Below are positions 37,683 through 51,106 of a stretch of 64,000 nucleotides of DNA, in pieces. This DNA comes from Scortum barcoo (Eukaryota > Chordata > Actinopteri > Centrarchiformes > Terapontidae): contig CM041534.1 in NCBI GenBank assembly GCA_023238725.1, positions 25,735,303 through 25,799,302 on the forward strand, written 5' to 3'. The position numbers and the translations under genes were made by a program. Positions within the stretch are counted from its first letter, which is position 1; every line of letters begins with the position of its first letter. The notes under the pieces were generated by a model. The model saw only the letters and a list, made by a program, of their open reading frames with translations, did not search any database and was not told the DNA's origin.

Positions 37683-39680
37683 CAAGGAAAAACAAAAGGC
37701 TGCTGCTCGCTGAACACTCCTGTTCACCTCAGAGACCGCCTCAGCTCCACGTCTTCTGTGATTGGTCATCACATTTTACAAGAGAACTGATTGGTCAGTC
37801 AGTTGATCTCTTATATTAGCTGCTGCAGAGCAGCTTATGTTTGTAGCACCACATGAATGTGTTGTATATGTAAATATACACACACATAATCTCTGTTGTA
37901 AAATACTTTACATTACATTGTAATGATTACACCACATTTAACTTATCAGGCTAACTACCGTGAAATTACACGCAGGAGACATGAGATCAATTCTGACATT
38001 TTTGATTGATTTAACACAAAAGATAAATCAGTCAGCGAGTTTTATGAGAAGGCACCAAGTTTGAGCAAATCGAGCACAACAAGGACAACAGAGATGAAGT
38101 TAGGGTTAGCCACATTGTGGAGTAGTGTTCGTGTCCTTTTACAGACCAAGACAAAGTTAAATTAAACATTTAAACGTTGATCACCTACAGAATGACCATC
38201 AGTCTGCGAGCTCCCACTCTTCAGAGAGTGATGAGAGCAATGATCATTTTGTTTATGTAAATACTGTTTCTTCTTATTATTATTCACTATTTATTGTACA
38301 TATTGTTTTTTTGTGTTTATATTGTCTCTAGTATTTAATCTCTATCATTAATTGTTGTATTTGAGCTGCTGTAACAGTGAAACTTTCCCACTGTGGGATC
38401 AATAAAAGATTTTCTTATCTTATCTATCTTATCTTAATTTTAACCATCCCTCCATGTTTTTAGAAATGTCCTCATAAATCTCCAGTTGTGATCTGAGTCC
38501 TTCGTGTGGACTGTATCCGGTGAGGTCCAGGACACATCTGGGTACAGCTGAATGACGCTGGACTTAGAGAAGTCCACCTGTGATCAGATCACACAGGAGG
38601 TTTGTTGATGCAGGTCTGAGGAGGGCCTAAGATGATGTACCCCGGTAAGAAGTGAACGACCGTCGTCCTCAAGTTACCTCGCTAACCCCAAATCCTGCTT
38701 CTTAATCCAGCTTCTGGATTCTGCTGATCTAGAATTCATGTAAAGAAAGGATTCTTCTGTTTGTTGATCCATTGTGCTCTTTTATGACCTTTTTAGACCG
38801 AGAAAAAAATCAGCTGAAATGTTTCTGCTCATTCTTCTCTCATCTGGATGTGATGGAGGAACCAGAACAAACATTCACAACTGAAAACATGTGATGATCC
38901 ACGTTTAAACCAGTCAGCTGTTTTCACTGATCCACTCAAACTGCAGACATAAAAGATGAAGCTGCTGTGACTCATCTGATCTGAATTCAGTTTGAAGTCT
39001 TCATGATACGCTGAGAGACGATTCACCAAACACCGTGAATCTGAAAAACAAAATGCCACAAAGATCAGACTGATCCAGAAACTGCTTCAAACACAGAACT
39101 GAAAACTCTGAAGATCAAAGATGTTAAAGAGAAAACAACTGTTTTGACACAGTGACACCAAAAGACTGTTTCAAACTGAAAGAAACAGCCGAGACTTTAA
39201 GGTTTAGACTGGATGTGCTCCTACAGACTCAGGTTTGTGTTTTTAGGACATATAGACTTTTTGTAAATTCTCTTTATGGCAAAGAGTTTGGAGAGAAATT
39301 GTTACACACAAAAACAAAAGTATAAAAACAGCAGCAGCCTGTTTTCAGATTATTTATCAGACCAAACTGACGTCTTCACGCTGCTTCAGTTTTTAGCGCT
39401 GTGTGCAGTCTTTATGCTAAGCTAAGCTAACCAGCTGCTGGCTGTATAGACATGCTAGAACGTGTGACTCTCAGAGAGGAAGAAGACTGTCCCTTTAAGA
39501 GTTAACAGGTTCATGAGTCGTGATGACATCAGCATTGCTTTATTTAGAAAAAGGATTATTTGGTACAAACATCACAGAGGTGAAAATCAGAGAAACTGAT
39601 GGACCAGCAGTTTTAAGAAGACGGATGAAGCAAACATTTTTGATTTTAAGCAGTTAACCAATCAGGATCAAGACCTCAGG
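37683..39680. other. Intergenic region between ndufa2 and adamts2 3' end
   Basis: Two inverted CCAAT motifs, each GATTGGTCA, lie at ~37760-37795 on the distal side of the minisatellite. A retroelement tail is at 38260-38440. The remainder has no recognised exon. adamts2 3' UTR sequence probably occupies the right end. Confidence 0.55.
38260..38440 (+). mobile_element. 3' end of a LINE/SINE with (CTTAT)n tail
   Basis: GTAACAGTGAAACTTTCCCA, CTGTGGGATCAATAAAAGA and a TTATC-rich tail match the terminal organisation of the elements at 11.6 and 56.8 kb. No coding remnant is present. Confidence 0.5.
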
Positions 39681-39684
39681 ATAT

Positions 39685-39690
39685 TTTATT
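39685..39690 (-). promoter_or_regulatory. Candidate adamts2 polyadenylation signal
   Basis: AATAAA on the minus strand lies ~200 bp downstream of the adamts2 stop codon. Another signal-like site further downstream is possible. Confidence 0.35.
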
Positions 39691-39889
39691 CGAGATTCAA
39701 GGACAGCTAATTTTGCTTTGTGGTAAGCACGACCGTAAACATGAAGGTAAAAATCCAGAGAAGCTGGTGGAAAATCTTCATCAGTCATTTGTTTTGTCGG
39801 TCAGTTCTGTTTCTCATTAAGAGTTCGTTAGCGTTGGCAGAAAGCAAGCTGCACATGCAGCATCACAAGTGAACAACAAACTAATATTT

Positions 39890-40679
39890 TTATAATCCAG
39901 CGTGTTTCCTGTCAGTCCGGCCCTCTCTGCTCCTGTTGGATCTCCTCAGAAGATCCTGTCGCCGTTTTTCATTCAGAAGCTGCTGGATGCGTTTGTTTTG
40001 TGTTCGCTCACGGAACGGCGGCATCCGCGGCACAAAGTAGTTCTGCTGTCCCCTGCTGATGTCACTGTCCAATCCTATGATCCGGTACGGGATCTCATCC
40101 ACTGAGTTGTTCTCCTTCTTAGAGACCAGGAAGAAGGAGGGCGATGACGACGGCGCTGCCGTTGGTTCAGTTTCTTTTTGATGGCTCTTCCCTTCTGATG
40201 TTCTGTTTGGCGATGACGTGACAGTGATGATGTCGGGATCAGCAGATGCTGCTGTGGTGAGGAACTCTGTTACGGCAGTCATCTTGACGGGTGCTGATGT
40301 TGGAGTTTCACCCTCAGCAGTTACTAGAGGAACTGTGGAAGGTGGCATTGTGGGAGTAGTAGTTTTCCTCTTGAATAAATGTGGTGGAGCAGTTTTTCTT
40401 GGGCGTCTTGTAGTAGTGGTAGGAGTAGTCGCAGTGGTTGGAGTTGGAATGATCACGGGAGTTTCAGCGGGAACAGAAAGATCCTCGTAGGATGAATAAT
40501 CATCGTAATCGGCGTACTCCACGTACACAAAGTCTGTGCTGCTCCTGCTGGTGGGGGGCGGAGTTACAGTGAAGCTGGGAGGTGGAGTGCTGATGATGTC
40601 ATTGGTGATGTCACTGATGATGTAACTGCTCTCTGACCAGGACGCTGAAGTCACCGTATCCGTAGTTAAACTCCATGAA
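39890..40679 (-). CDS. adamts2: adamts2 last exon: Tyr/acidic cluster, mucin-like tail
   Basis: This exon codes for ~262 residues after the PLAC domain. It holds [17 protein letters not shown] (tyrosines in an acidic setting), Thr/Pro runs ([12 protein letters not shown]) and basic stretches RRPRK and LFKRK. Three N-glycosylation sequons are seen (NRTS, NNSV, NRSR). The C-terminal [12 protein letters not shown]...[20 protein letters not shown] resembles the human ADAMTS2 C-terminus. Confidence 0.85.
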
Positions 40680-42012
40680 CTGGAAGTAAAAAACAAGGAA
40701 GATCAGTGACATGTTTCGTGTTTGTTTAGGATCTTATTGTGGGTGACAAACTAAAGAAAAAACCCTGATAAAGTGTGTCAGTGATATAATAATAATAACT
40801 ATAATAACTAAAACTAAAAACTAACTAATAATAACTATAATAATAATAATAATAATAATAACACCGCTGATAAAGTGTCAGTGAGGTGTTGGTCCTCCTC
40901 CAGAGCGGAGGAGGGATGGAGGGATGAACACATTCTTCCAAAGATATTCCCTCATGTGGTGTTTGATGATGGAGGTTGAGAGCGCTGTCTAACACGTCGC
41001 TCAGAGAGCAGAACAGAGGCCCCAGACCCCCCCACTGTAGGGGAACAAGGTTCAGGGTTTTCCTTTCATTTGTCACACATCCATCTCTAGTACAAACATA
41101 GGTCCATGGGATAGTTAGCCTAGCTTAGCACAAAGACAAAGACCCCCCTCCAGCTGTTGACTTTCAGGTTCCTCTGACCTGCTGCTGGTGCTCGGTGGGT
41201 TTGTGCTGCTGAAGTTGCTGGAGTTTTCAAAGCTGCTGAAGTTTCCCTCACTGCAGGTCTTGCAGCACATCTGACGATATCCAGCGATGGAGCAGTAACG
41301 ACTCAACACCTCCATTCGGCAAAACACTGAGCGGTCACCACGGCAACGCTGCCCTGGAGACAGATGGTTCAGCAGTGGTTCAGTTAGTGAGCACAGCAGG
41401 TGGTTAGAGAGTCCAAAATCAAGTTATCAGGTTCAGTGAACGATGTGAAGACAAAAATACCCTCTCATAATCTTTTTATTCATTATCTATTATTTTTCCA
41501 TTGCAGAAAAGTAGCTTGTCTTTATCTTTTATTTAGATGGGCAACTTAAGATAACAGGAAGGGGTGGAGTCAGGTGACCTTTCACCTTGTTGGGCAGATT
41601 TATTTTCTTAGGGAATTTGGGCAAACTGTACAAATGTAAATTATACCTACATGAACCTGTGTTAATCCTGAAATAAACTAAACCATCTGCAGACATCATC
41701 AAAAAGTCAAAAGTCTTTTATCATCTTTTATCCTGTTATGTGCTTCTGTCCTGTCAGTCTGCAGAATCAGTAATCAGAGTGACATTGTCAGTCAGTGTAG
41801 TCTCTTAACAGCAGAAAGAAAGTAAAGAAGCTGGTGGAGGAATCAGGACAACCAGGGTGGACAGGAGGAGGAGTTTGTGTTTTACTGGAGGAGATCTGTG
41901 GAGCTGGGAAGTCTGAGCTGGACCTGGACAGCCACTGAATTATTGAGTTCTTCTGGTCACCTGCAGGGAGAGACAAATACACAGTCAGCAATATACAGAC
42001 TACAACTCCCAG

Positions 42013-42095
<83 letters not shown>

Positions 42096-44899
42096 TCTCT
42101 CTCTGTGAGTATTTATATATTGTACGTGATTGGCCGATGCCTACCGCTACAGGGTGGGGCCTGGCAGGTGCGGTTTGTGATTGGTTGAGGCCTGCTGCAG
42201 TTTTGGGCAGAACCCTCGGGACTTGAACACACAACCTGACGCTCCTGAGTCCCATTTCCACACGATACTGAACACTACAAACAAAAACATCTTGATCAGA
42301 CTATACAGATTCCCTATACAGAAGTGATCAATTATTAATCATTATTGATTATTGGGTTATATGCAACAAACATTCAATAGCTTAAAGTGTCTTCTGGCTG
42401 AGTTAGTGTTAGTCCAGAAAGAAGGAAGTGAGTTTGTCCAGAAACAAGGAAGTTAGTCCAAAGACAGGAAGCAACAGGTAGTCCAGAACAAGACAGCGTA
42501 GCTCCTGGTGGTAAGATATCTTTAAGACTTTGTGAATCGTCCCTGTTTCACTCTTCGTACCGGTGTCCAGGGACCAGTTCGCCAGGCGGCCGGGCAGGGG
42601 GAGCGGTTGCAGGGTTGTTTCCCTTCTGGTCGGTCCTCACCACAGAGTTTGCTGTTCACTGAGCGCTGCTGCCCCCCGCTGGATGTCTGCTGGCAGCTCA
42701 CCGAGCGACGCTGCCATCCTGTTTGACCACAGGAGGCACTGCAGTCCTCCCACTCCCCAACCACCCAGCTGGGGGGGCACAAACAAAGGGATTTCACACA
42801 ACTATGTTTTCTGATTGGACCAGAGGTACTCGAGCACACTGCCAAAATTATGTATTATTTAATTTATGGTAATGGATTCATCAAAACCTGCAAACTAATT
42901 CATGAAAATGTGCAAATAGCTTGCACAAATGATATCTTGTGCACACACAATGGCATTATGAGCACTCAGTGTAGTGAAAATTATTTTTTCTCTCCATCAG
43001 GTGGCCTGTTCCTACAGTCAGTCTGAACATGGTCTAAGGTGGAGTGTTACCATGATGACCTGTAGTGTGTTACCGTGGTGAGCTGCAAGTGTTAGCATTG
43101 CAGTTGCGGCTGATGGCTCTCGGTTTGTTGATGTTGGAGCAGAACATCCTGTGAACCATTTTCCCATCAGCCTTCCTCCTGCAGCCGAACCTTGTGTACT
43201 GTTTCCCTGGAAACCAAACAACACTGAGTAACCATGCAGCTGTTACCATGGTAACCATGTAACACAACTAAAAACCGCAACGTTAACCAGCAACAGTAGT
43301 GTACCTCCTCCGCAGGGTTTGGAGCAGTGGGACCACTTCTTCAGTGCCCACTCGTAGAAGATTGCGTCCTCCTGCACCAGGTTGGACTCTAGCGAGGACC
43401 AGAGACGATCCTGGATGACATACTTATAGGACACCGTTACCTTGGAGTCGCCATGGGAACGGACCTGGTGGAAAAGGCGCAGGAAGTCGGTGGTTGGTGG
43501 TGGTCCCTGATTCTGACTCTTCTAATCAGACACAATGTGAGCATGTTACTGTCCTGTGTTGACGGACTGACCATCAGCAAGACTCCGTACTTCAGTGGCC
43601 CGGTGGTCTGGATGTACTCCTGCTCCTCAGTGTTGCTGTACTCCCACGCCACGCCCTTCTCGATCACCACTCTGGATTCAGGGAGCTTGTCTTCATCGTT
43701 GAGGAAGAGGTGACCCGTCTCCTGGTTCTTCACCGCTGGAGCAGGAAACACAGAAATCAAGGTGCTGCACAAAATGATGAGCTGCAGAAGATCTTCATGG
43801 GACAAAACAAACTCCTCCCTCCTCCTACCCAGGATGTGAGGAGTCCCTTTGAACTCCTGGATCAGGAGGTGTCGTGCTCCTTTGGGGATCTCCAGGATCT
43901 TCAGGTAACCTGGCCATCATAATCAAATCATTAATCAATCAACAACAAACAGTCCAACAGCAAAATGATCAGTAGCAACTTTATACCTGACAACAACCTG
44001 AACCTGATAACGAAAATCTTCCTTCTTCATTATTGTTTATTAAGCTAGTTTATTTTAAAAGTCTTCAGGAGTGAAAAGTTTCTCTTCCACCGCAGGTTTT
44101 TCAGAGACCTTGTTTCTTGGTGCTGCGTGTGAAGTTTCCTTTGATGATCTTACAGCTGGAGTTATCTCCTCCACAAACTCCACATCGATCCTCCTGCTGG
44201 TCTGAAGCGATCTGACCATCGCATCCAACATGCTGCATGAGGACACAAGGAGAGAGGACACAAGGAGAGAGAAAAGAGGACACAAGGAGAGAGGACACAA
44301 GGATAGAGGAAAGAGGACACAAGGAGAGAGGACACAAGGAGAGAGGAGATGAGTGACTTCAGGCTGATGGAGACTTTCACTGTTTGTTTTTGTTTTGTTG
44401 CTGAGTGCTGAGATGTTTTCCTGACTTCATGTGGTTCATTAAACATTGGACATGTTTCTCTAACAGGTCAAGTGTTTTTTAACAGCGACAACAACGTCCA
44501 AACATGCGTCTGTTTTTTCACAAGACAGAAACACGGACAAGGATCAACACAGTGTTTCTGTAATTGAAAACTCACATTTTAATGTGGTTTCACTCTCTGA
44601 ACCAATAAAACAGCAAACCGACTAAAGGAGTTGAGAAACTGAAGTCAAATAAAGACCTCACACTCTCCTCGGACGCAGACGCTATGGGCGTCACCGTAGG
44701 AACACGGCGTCCCATCATGCACCATTCTGTTCATGGAAACCACCACATCCGTCTCCTTCGACTCATGGAAACCACCACTATGGAATCCACCATCCGTCTC
44801 CTTCGACTGACAGTACAGACGACAGTGCTCGTCAGCTGCAAACACAAACAACGTCAGGATGCACGACAGGTACAGAAGATTCATATGCGCTATATTATA

Positions 44900-44973
<74 letters not shown>

Positions 44974-47900
44974 TATACACACATACTACACATTCATACA
45001 CACAATATATACACTATATTCATATAAATATACAATATGTTTGTTTATATATACAATACAGATGTTTACAGTATATTTATGACATGTATATTTACATGCA
45101 GCAGGATGGATCATCTTTTGTATTAAAACTTCTTGAACACAGATTCATTCATGTGTATGCGGGATCATGTGATCACTAATATAATAATGATATTAAAGTG
45201 GAACATTTGAGGTGGAACATTTCAAATCAAAATATCTGATATTTTAGTTTAAACAGTTAAAGAGACGAGAGGCCACATGTTTCCTTCAAATAACAAATTC
45301 CTGACTCATGAGTTTAACACATGCACACACACACACACACACAGATGTACTATACACACAAAAACTCAGAGACACACACAGCAGATATTTACGATCAGTG
45401 TGTTGGTTTGTGTGTGTGTGTATTATAATGTGTATTTACGGTCAGGGTGTTGGTACGGCAGCCAGTGATGTTTGTGTCCTTCATGTTCATAAAACGGATT
45501 CCAAACTTTACACTGATCCTCCCTGAAAAACACAAAACACAAACACACAAAGTGACTTCTGAGATACACAACACAACACTACACTACACAACAACACAAA
45601 ACACTACAAACAACACAAAACAACACAAAACAACACAAAACAACACAAAACAACAACACAACACACACAACTCAAAACAACAACACAACACACACAAAAC
45701 AACAACACACACAGAACACAACAGAAAACAACTAGAGATGGGCAAACAATACTGAAGCTCCAAAGCTTGTTTCAGCCTAATGAACCGCCGTGTGTCGACT
45801 CTAAGTGTCGGAGCTTGTATTGAGCGATAAGTGTCACGTGACTTATGACGTCACTGGTGCTTTCATGAAGCGTTTCATTGGTTCATTGGTTTACAGCTTG
45901 AATGATTTGGCGCTTTACTATGCTATGATGCCTCAGTGACACTCCAATGTGGGTTTTAAGAGAAGGCTTTGTGAAAATAAACGTTGCATAAAGCACTGCC
46001 ACTTTTTACAATGCCTATTTTCACAAGCACAACTACTGACACTTCTATCAGATCATACTTCACTAATATGGCCATAAAACATATGCTTGATATGTATGTA
46101 TGTATATATGAATGAAATACAGCCTGAAAAATAGAGTTATACAAAAATTGCTTACTTATAATGAGTGACTGCATAGGTCAGCAGGTTGTACGTATGATTT
46201 AAGTTTTTTTCTGTCACTTTGGGTGAAGAATCGAATCCAGCCATGAACACATGGCATTATATTTTTGTCTAGTAATTTGTTGCTATACACTAAAAAGAGA
46301 CAGAAGCCATATCGTCAAAGGTTGTTTATAACTTTGAATCTGTTTATGAACATGCAGCTTTAAATGAGTTTTACACATGTGCAGCTGAAACGATTTTTGT
46401 GAGTGCTTCGCTCAAATTATTAAAACAGCTGCTGTAATTCCAGTCTGCCAACAGATGTCACTGTTCCTACTCACAATGAAGCCCCAAAGCTTCAAATCAT
46501 TTTAGGTACAAAAAGAAAGAAAGCCTCAACGCTTCACAAGGCTTCATTCGCCCATCACTAGAAACAACACAACAAGCCAACACAACAACACACACATCAC
46601 TACACAACAACACAACACTACAGTGTGTATTTAGCTGTGGGGTGGTCAGGTGACCAGCAGGTGAGCTCACCTGAAGTCAGTCAGGGGGGGACACTCCTCT
46701 TGGTTGCACAGCTGGAACTCGTAGCTGTTTCCGAAGCAGGTGCGCCCCCCGTTGGCTGGACTGAGAACAACAACAGGTTAGTCTCTCTGATTGGTGCGTT
46801 GGATATGTGACATCACAGATGATTGATGGCTCACTCACGCTGGATTGTCGCAGCGGCGGGCCCGAAACCTGACCCCGCCCCCGCAGGTCCTGGAGCAGCT
46901 GCCGTACGGACTCCAGGTGCCCCAGCCTCCATCTTGTCTCAGAAGGTCAGGGGTCAACTTCATGCAGTAACCCTTAAAACAGTGCTGCAACAGACACAGT
47001 TACCATGGAGACGTAAGAAAGGTCAGCACTTAGCGGTTTCTGGAGGAGGTTAGCTTAGCTTTTATTAGTAGCCTAGCTTATAGCGTTAGCCTAGCTGATA
47101 GTGTTGAACTCATTAACATGTTGACCTGATGATGGCAAAAAATGAAAAGTCAGGATCAACAGAGGTCTTCAGCTCATCTTGAGAGGAACACGAACGTCTG
47201 AATCACGTTTATCATGATCCATCCAACAGATGTTGAGATGATTCAGTCTGAATCTAAAGTGAAGGATTAACATGACGTATCTCTTTTGATTGGACAAAGA
47301 AATTAATTTTGTCTTTTAAAGGCTGACAACAGAAGAAAATATCCAAGTTTGATGGTAATATGACTTCTGGGATGATTCAAATTCCTGCCATGGAGGGCGT
47401 CTGACCTTTAACCCCTGGTGACCTGAATGTGTCCTCACCTTCCCCGGTCCACACTTTGTCCCGTCGAGTGGCGGACCTTTCTTGGTCTTACAGTAAAAAG
47501 GATTGTTGTAGTCGCTGCACCAAAGCTGTTTACAAGGGTCAAGGGTCGTGTACTGGAGACAAACACACATATAAAGATATCTGAAATATATATCAGAATA
47601 CAAAAATAGACCATAAACATCAGAACAGACAGACAGCGAGGAAAACTACCAGAAACTGAACAATGAAACAATGCTGGACCAACATGACAATCACAGGCCT
47701 GTGAGAGAAAACTCAAACAAGCTCGACAGTTCGACAAAATATTTTCATTATGCTGAATGTTGGAAACTCCCGGAACAAAGATGTCATCAGATCCAGATTA
47801 ATCAGATAATTGATCTGGTATGTTTGTGTAAATCATCCTCTGGAGATGTTTTCTGAGTGATGTAATAAAGTTTCTCAGTTAACATCCTGAACAGATGTGA

Positions 47901-50837
47901 TTTTGGCCTCAAACCCAAAAACATCAGCAGGTCACATGTGCACACAGTCTAACTGAAAAACATTAGAAAACTGAAATATTTAGGTCCTGTCTCATTTTTT
48001 TAAATTACATTTTTCAGCTGATGACTTCACTAACAAAAATGTGTTGAAACACATGGATACAAACCAAAGATTAAAAGAAACATCCAAATGAATCAGCTGC
48101 TTCACGACGCTCCAAGTGCTGCATTTAGAAACAAGTAAAGGACTGAGGTTTTGTTTCTGTTCAGTTTCAATCTCCTGGGCTGAGGTGCAGCATGAACAGG
48201 AGAGTTTTCAGAGTTTCTGCTGATCTGATGATCCACAGCCCCCACAGTGAGGGAGCAGTAAGTCATTTCAAGATTTCAAGAATTTAATATATATATATAT
48301 TAAATATACATACATTATATATATATACACACACATTATTGTGGCAGCTGCCACACCAGGCGGTGATGCAGCCAGTCAGGATCTCTCTCTATGGGTCAAC
48401 TGTAGAAGCTCCTTTGTGTTGCTGACGTTGAGATGGAGGTTGTTGTCCTGCAGATGTCAGGTCTCTGACCTCTGATCTCTCTGTAGGCGTCTCATCGACG
48501 TGGTGATCAGGTTGATGACGGTTGTGTTGTCAGTAGATCTGACGATGGTGTTGGAGCTGTGGGTGGCCACAGTCATGTGAACAGGAGAGTACAGCAGAGG
48601 GCTGAGCACACAGCCCTGGGGGGCGCCGGTGTTCAGAGTCAGGGTGGAGGATGTGGTGCTGCCCATCCGCACAGCCTGGGGTCTGCCCGTCAGGAAGTTC
48701 AGGATCCAGTCACAGAGGGCGCTGTTGAGCCCGAGGTCTCTGAGCTTGGTGACGAGCTTGGAGGGCACGATGGTGTTGAACGCTGAACTGTAATTTGTTG
48801 AAGAAGAGAGTAAAATCCGACCCAAGGTTTGCTGTGATGGAAATGAAGTTTATTCAGTAATCCGGAAAACGGTGAGCCATAGTGTCACAGACCAGGTCTG
48901 GAACAGAAGACTGACCCAGAGCAGAGGGCTGAGGGTCATTTTATACATGGTCAACAAAGAGTGGACAGACAATATGTAAATTGTGGGTGGTGGTTAACAG
49001 ACATGGTACAGGATGCAGGAACAAAGGGAGAGGGGTGACATTTCCATATACAATAGGTGAGAAGGAAAGGAAGCCAGGAGACATTAAAACCATGAGATGC
49101 ACACCAGGTAAGAGGAAAAGGGGGGTGTCAAGGCTACTATAATCATGAGATGCGAGCTAGGATGATCAAGGGCCTAGTAGGACAGTGTCAGCAGGGGTCA
49201 GGAGACGAGGGGTAGAAGCACAGCAAATTGTCAGACAATCAATATACAACTGGGGCATCTACACTAGTAAGAATAAGACTGGAGCAGTGACATGTTTAAA
49301 TGTCTGCAAAGACGTCTGCCAGCTGGTCTGCACACACCTTGAGAGCTCAGCCGGGGATGCCGTCAGGTCCGGGAGCCTTACGTGTGTTAATGTGTTTAAA
49401 TGATCTACCTCAGCACTGCTGATCTTTTTTTTGTAGTCTATTAGAGTTTTTAATCCGGCCCACATGCTCCTGGTGTTGGAGACGCCTCCTCCCTTGCTCT
49501 TCCCTGAATTAATTGTCCGGTCCTGTTGGTGAATGGAGAGTCCCTCGGGAACAAAGGCGGAGTCCAGAATCGAGGAGTCAATCCAAGTTTCCGTGAAAAC
49601 CAAAACGTTACAGTTTTTAATATCCCATTGAAACGCCATCCTGCTCCGGAGTTCATCCAGCTTGTTATCCAGGGACTGAACATTAGCCAGAAGAATACTC
49701 GGGAGAGGAGGCCGGTTTTCACGTTTCCTCAGCCGGACTAGGACTCCGGCCCGCGACCCTCTTTTCCTCCGCCACCTCCGCTGCTCAGGTTCAACAACAG
49801 GTAGGCTCTGCCATGGAGATTCCCTTCGTTGTACGCCTGGTGGAGGTGGTGAAAGTTTTTTCCACCACCAACCTGATGTGCATAGAAGTTGTTCTCTATC
49901 ATATTGTATGATAGGGCTCCCTTTAGCAGTTTGCATATTTTAAAAAATGGATAAATAGCAATATAATAGAAAAAAACTGCAAAGCTGAGGGGGAGCTTGA
50001 GACATGGCAGACATCTTCAGCGCCATCTTGCATCAATTAAAGTATTTCATCCTGAAAACTGAAAGTGAAATTGTTCGTTTAATTTGTTTGACATCTGCCC
50101 TTCCTGTTAAAAACTTTGTTTTTAGATCTTATAGTCCTTCCTCAAAGCTGCATTAATTTTTTTGTTAAAAACAAACACCAACAACAAACACCAGAAATCT
50201 TATAAAATAGGACAGAACTTTGACAGGATGTTCGTCCTCTGGCAGTCTTTGGTTTTTAAATGCTGCTGCAGCATTACTAAACTCTATAAAGGTTTGAGGC
50301 CTAACAGTGTGAGAGGTCAAAGGTCACCTAACTTCAGATAGTCTGAATACAGACAGACAGGTCAGCTGACAGACAGACAGACAGACAGACAGGTGGACAT
50401 ACTGCAGTGCAGAGGCTGTATCCTGGTCCAAAGTCGAAGCGACACTGTTGATCCATCGTGTACTGAAATCCGGGCAACTGAGGCAGAGCCGGCCAGTCAT
50501 GGTTGAACGGATCATCACGGAGACAGTCATAGGTACTGAAGAGAGACAGACAGGCAGACAGACAGGTTTGTAGTTGATATATGGTGCGTTCGCCTAATGC
50601 CTGATTCCTGTTGGAGTTCAGACTTTCACTCGTGGTTTTGTTCGAACTCACTGCAGGTATTTGTGCAGCTCCCTCCAGCTGCAGCGGGACCAGTGGTACC
50701 GATGGAAGGTGGCCTGAACTCGAGGAGACATGATGCTGCCCAACGGCACGTCATCAGCACAGTCGTTCGCCTCGCCATCGTGCTCCATCCCTAACCTGAG
50801 ACAGACAGACAGGCAGGCAGACAGACAGACAGAGAGT

Positions 50838-50869
<32 letters not shown>

Positions 50870-51071
50870 GGCAGAACAGCTGCTGAAAAGGTGATAAGTG
50901 ACTTCATATTGGAGGTTTTGTAGACATGATGGTAAAAATAAAGGTGAGTCCATTATTGATCTATGTGGACACCTGAAATCATTATCGTCTCCACACGAGT
51001 CTGTTATCATCATTCAAAGTAAACTCACAATTCAACTGTGCTTTTATCCCAACCACTACATTATCCATGTT

Positions 51072-51106
<35 letters not shown>

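Noticed and set aside
42001..42261. Arg/Glu-rich minus-strand frame attached to adamts2
   Set aside because: It is translation of the (CT)n microsatellite in an intron. Splicing from 42145 to 41960 preserves the TSP1-to-IIQWLSR reading.
49259..49936. 225-codon frame as a host gene
   Set aside because: It contains the [10 protein letters not shown]...KSKGGG endonuclease signature of LINEs and is frame-broken afterwards.
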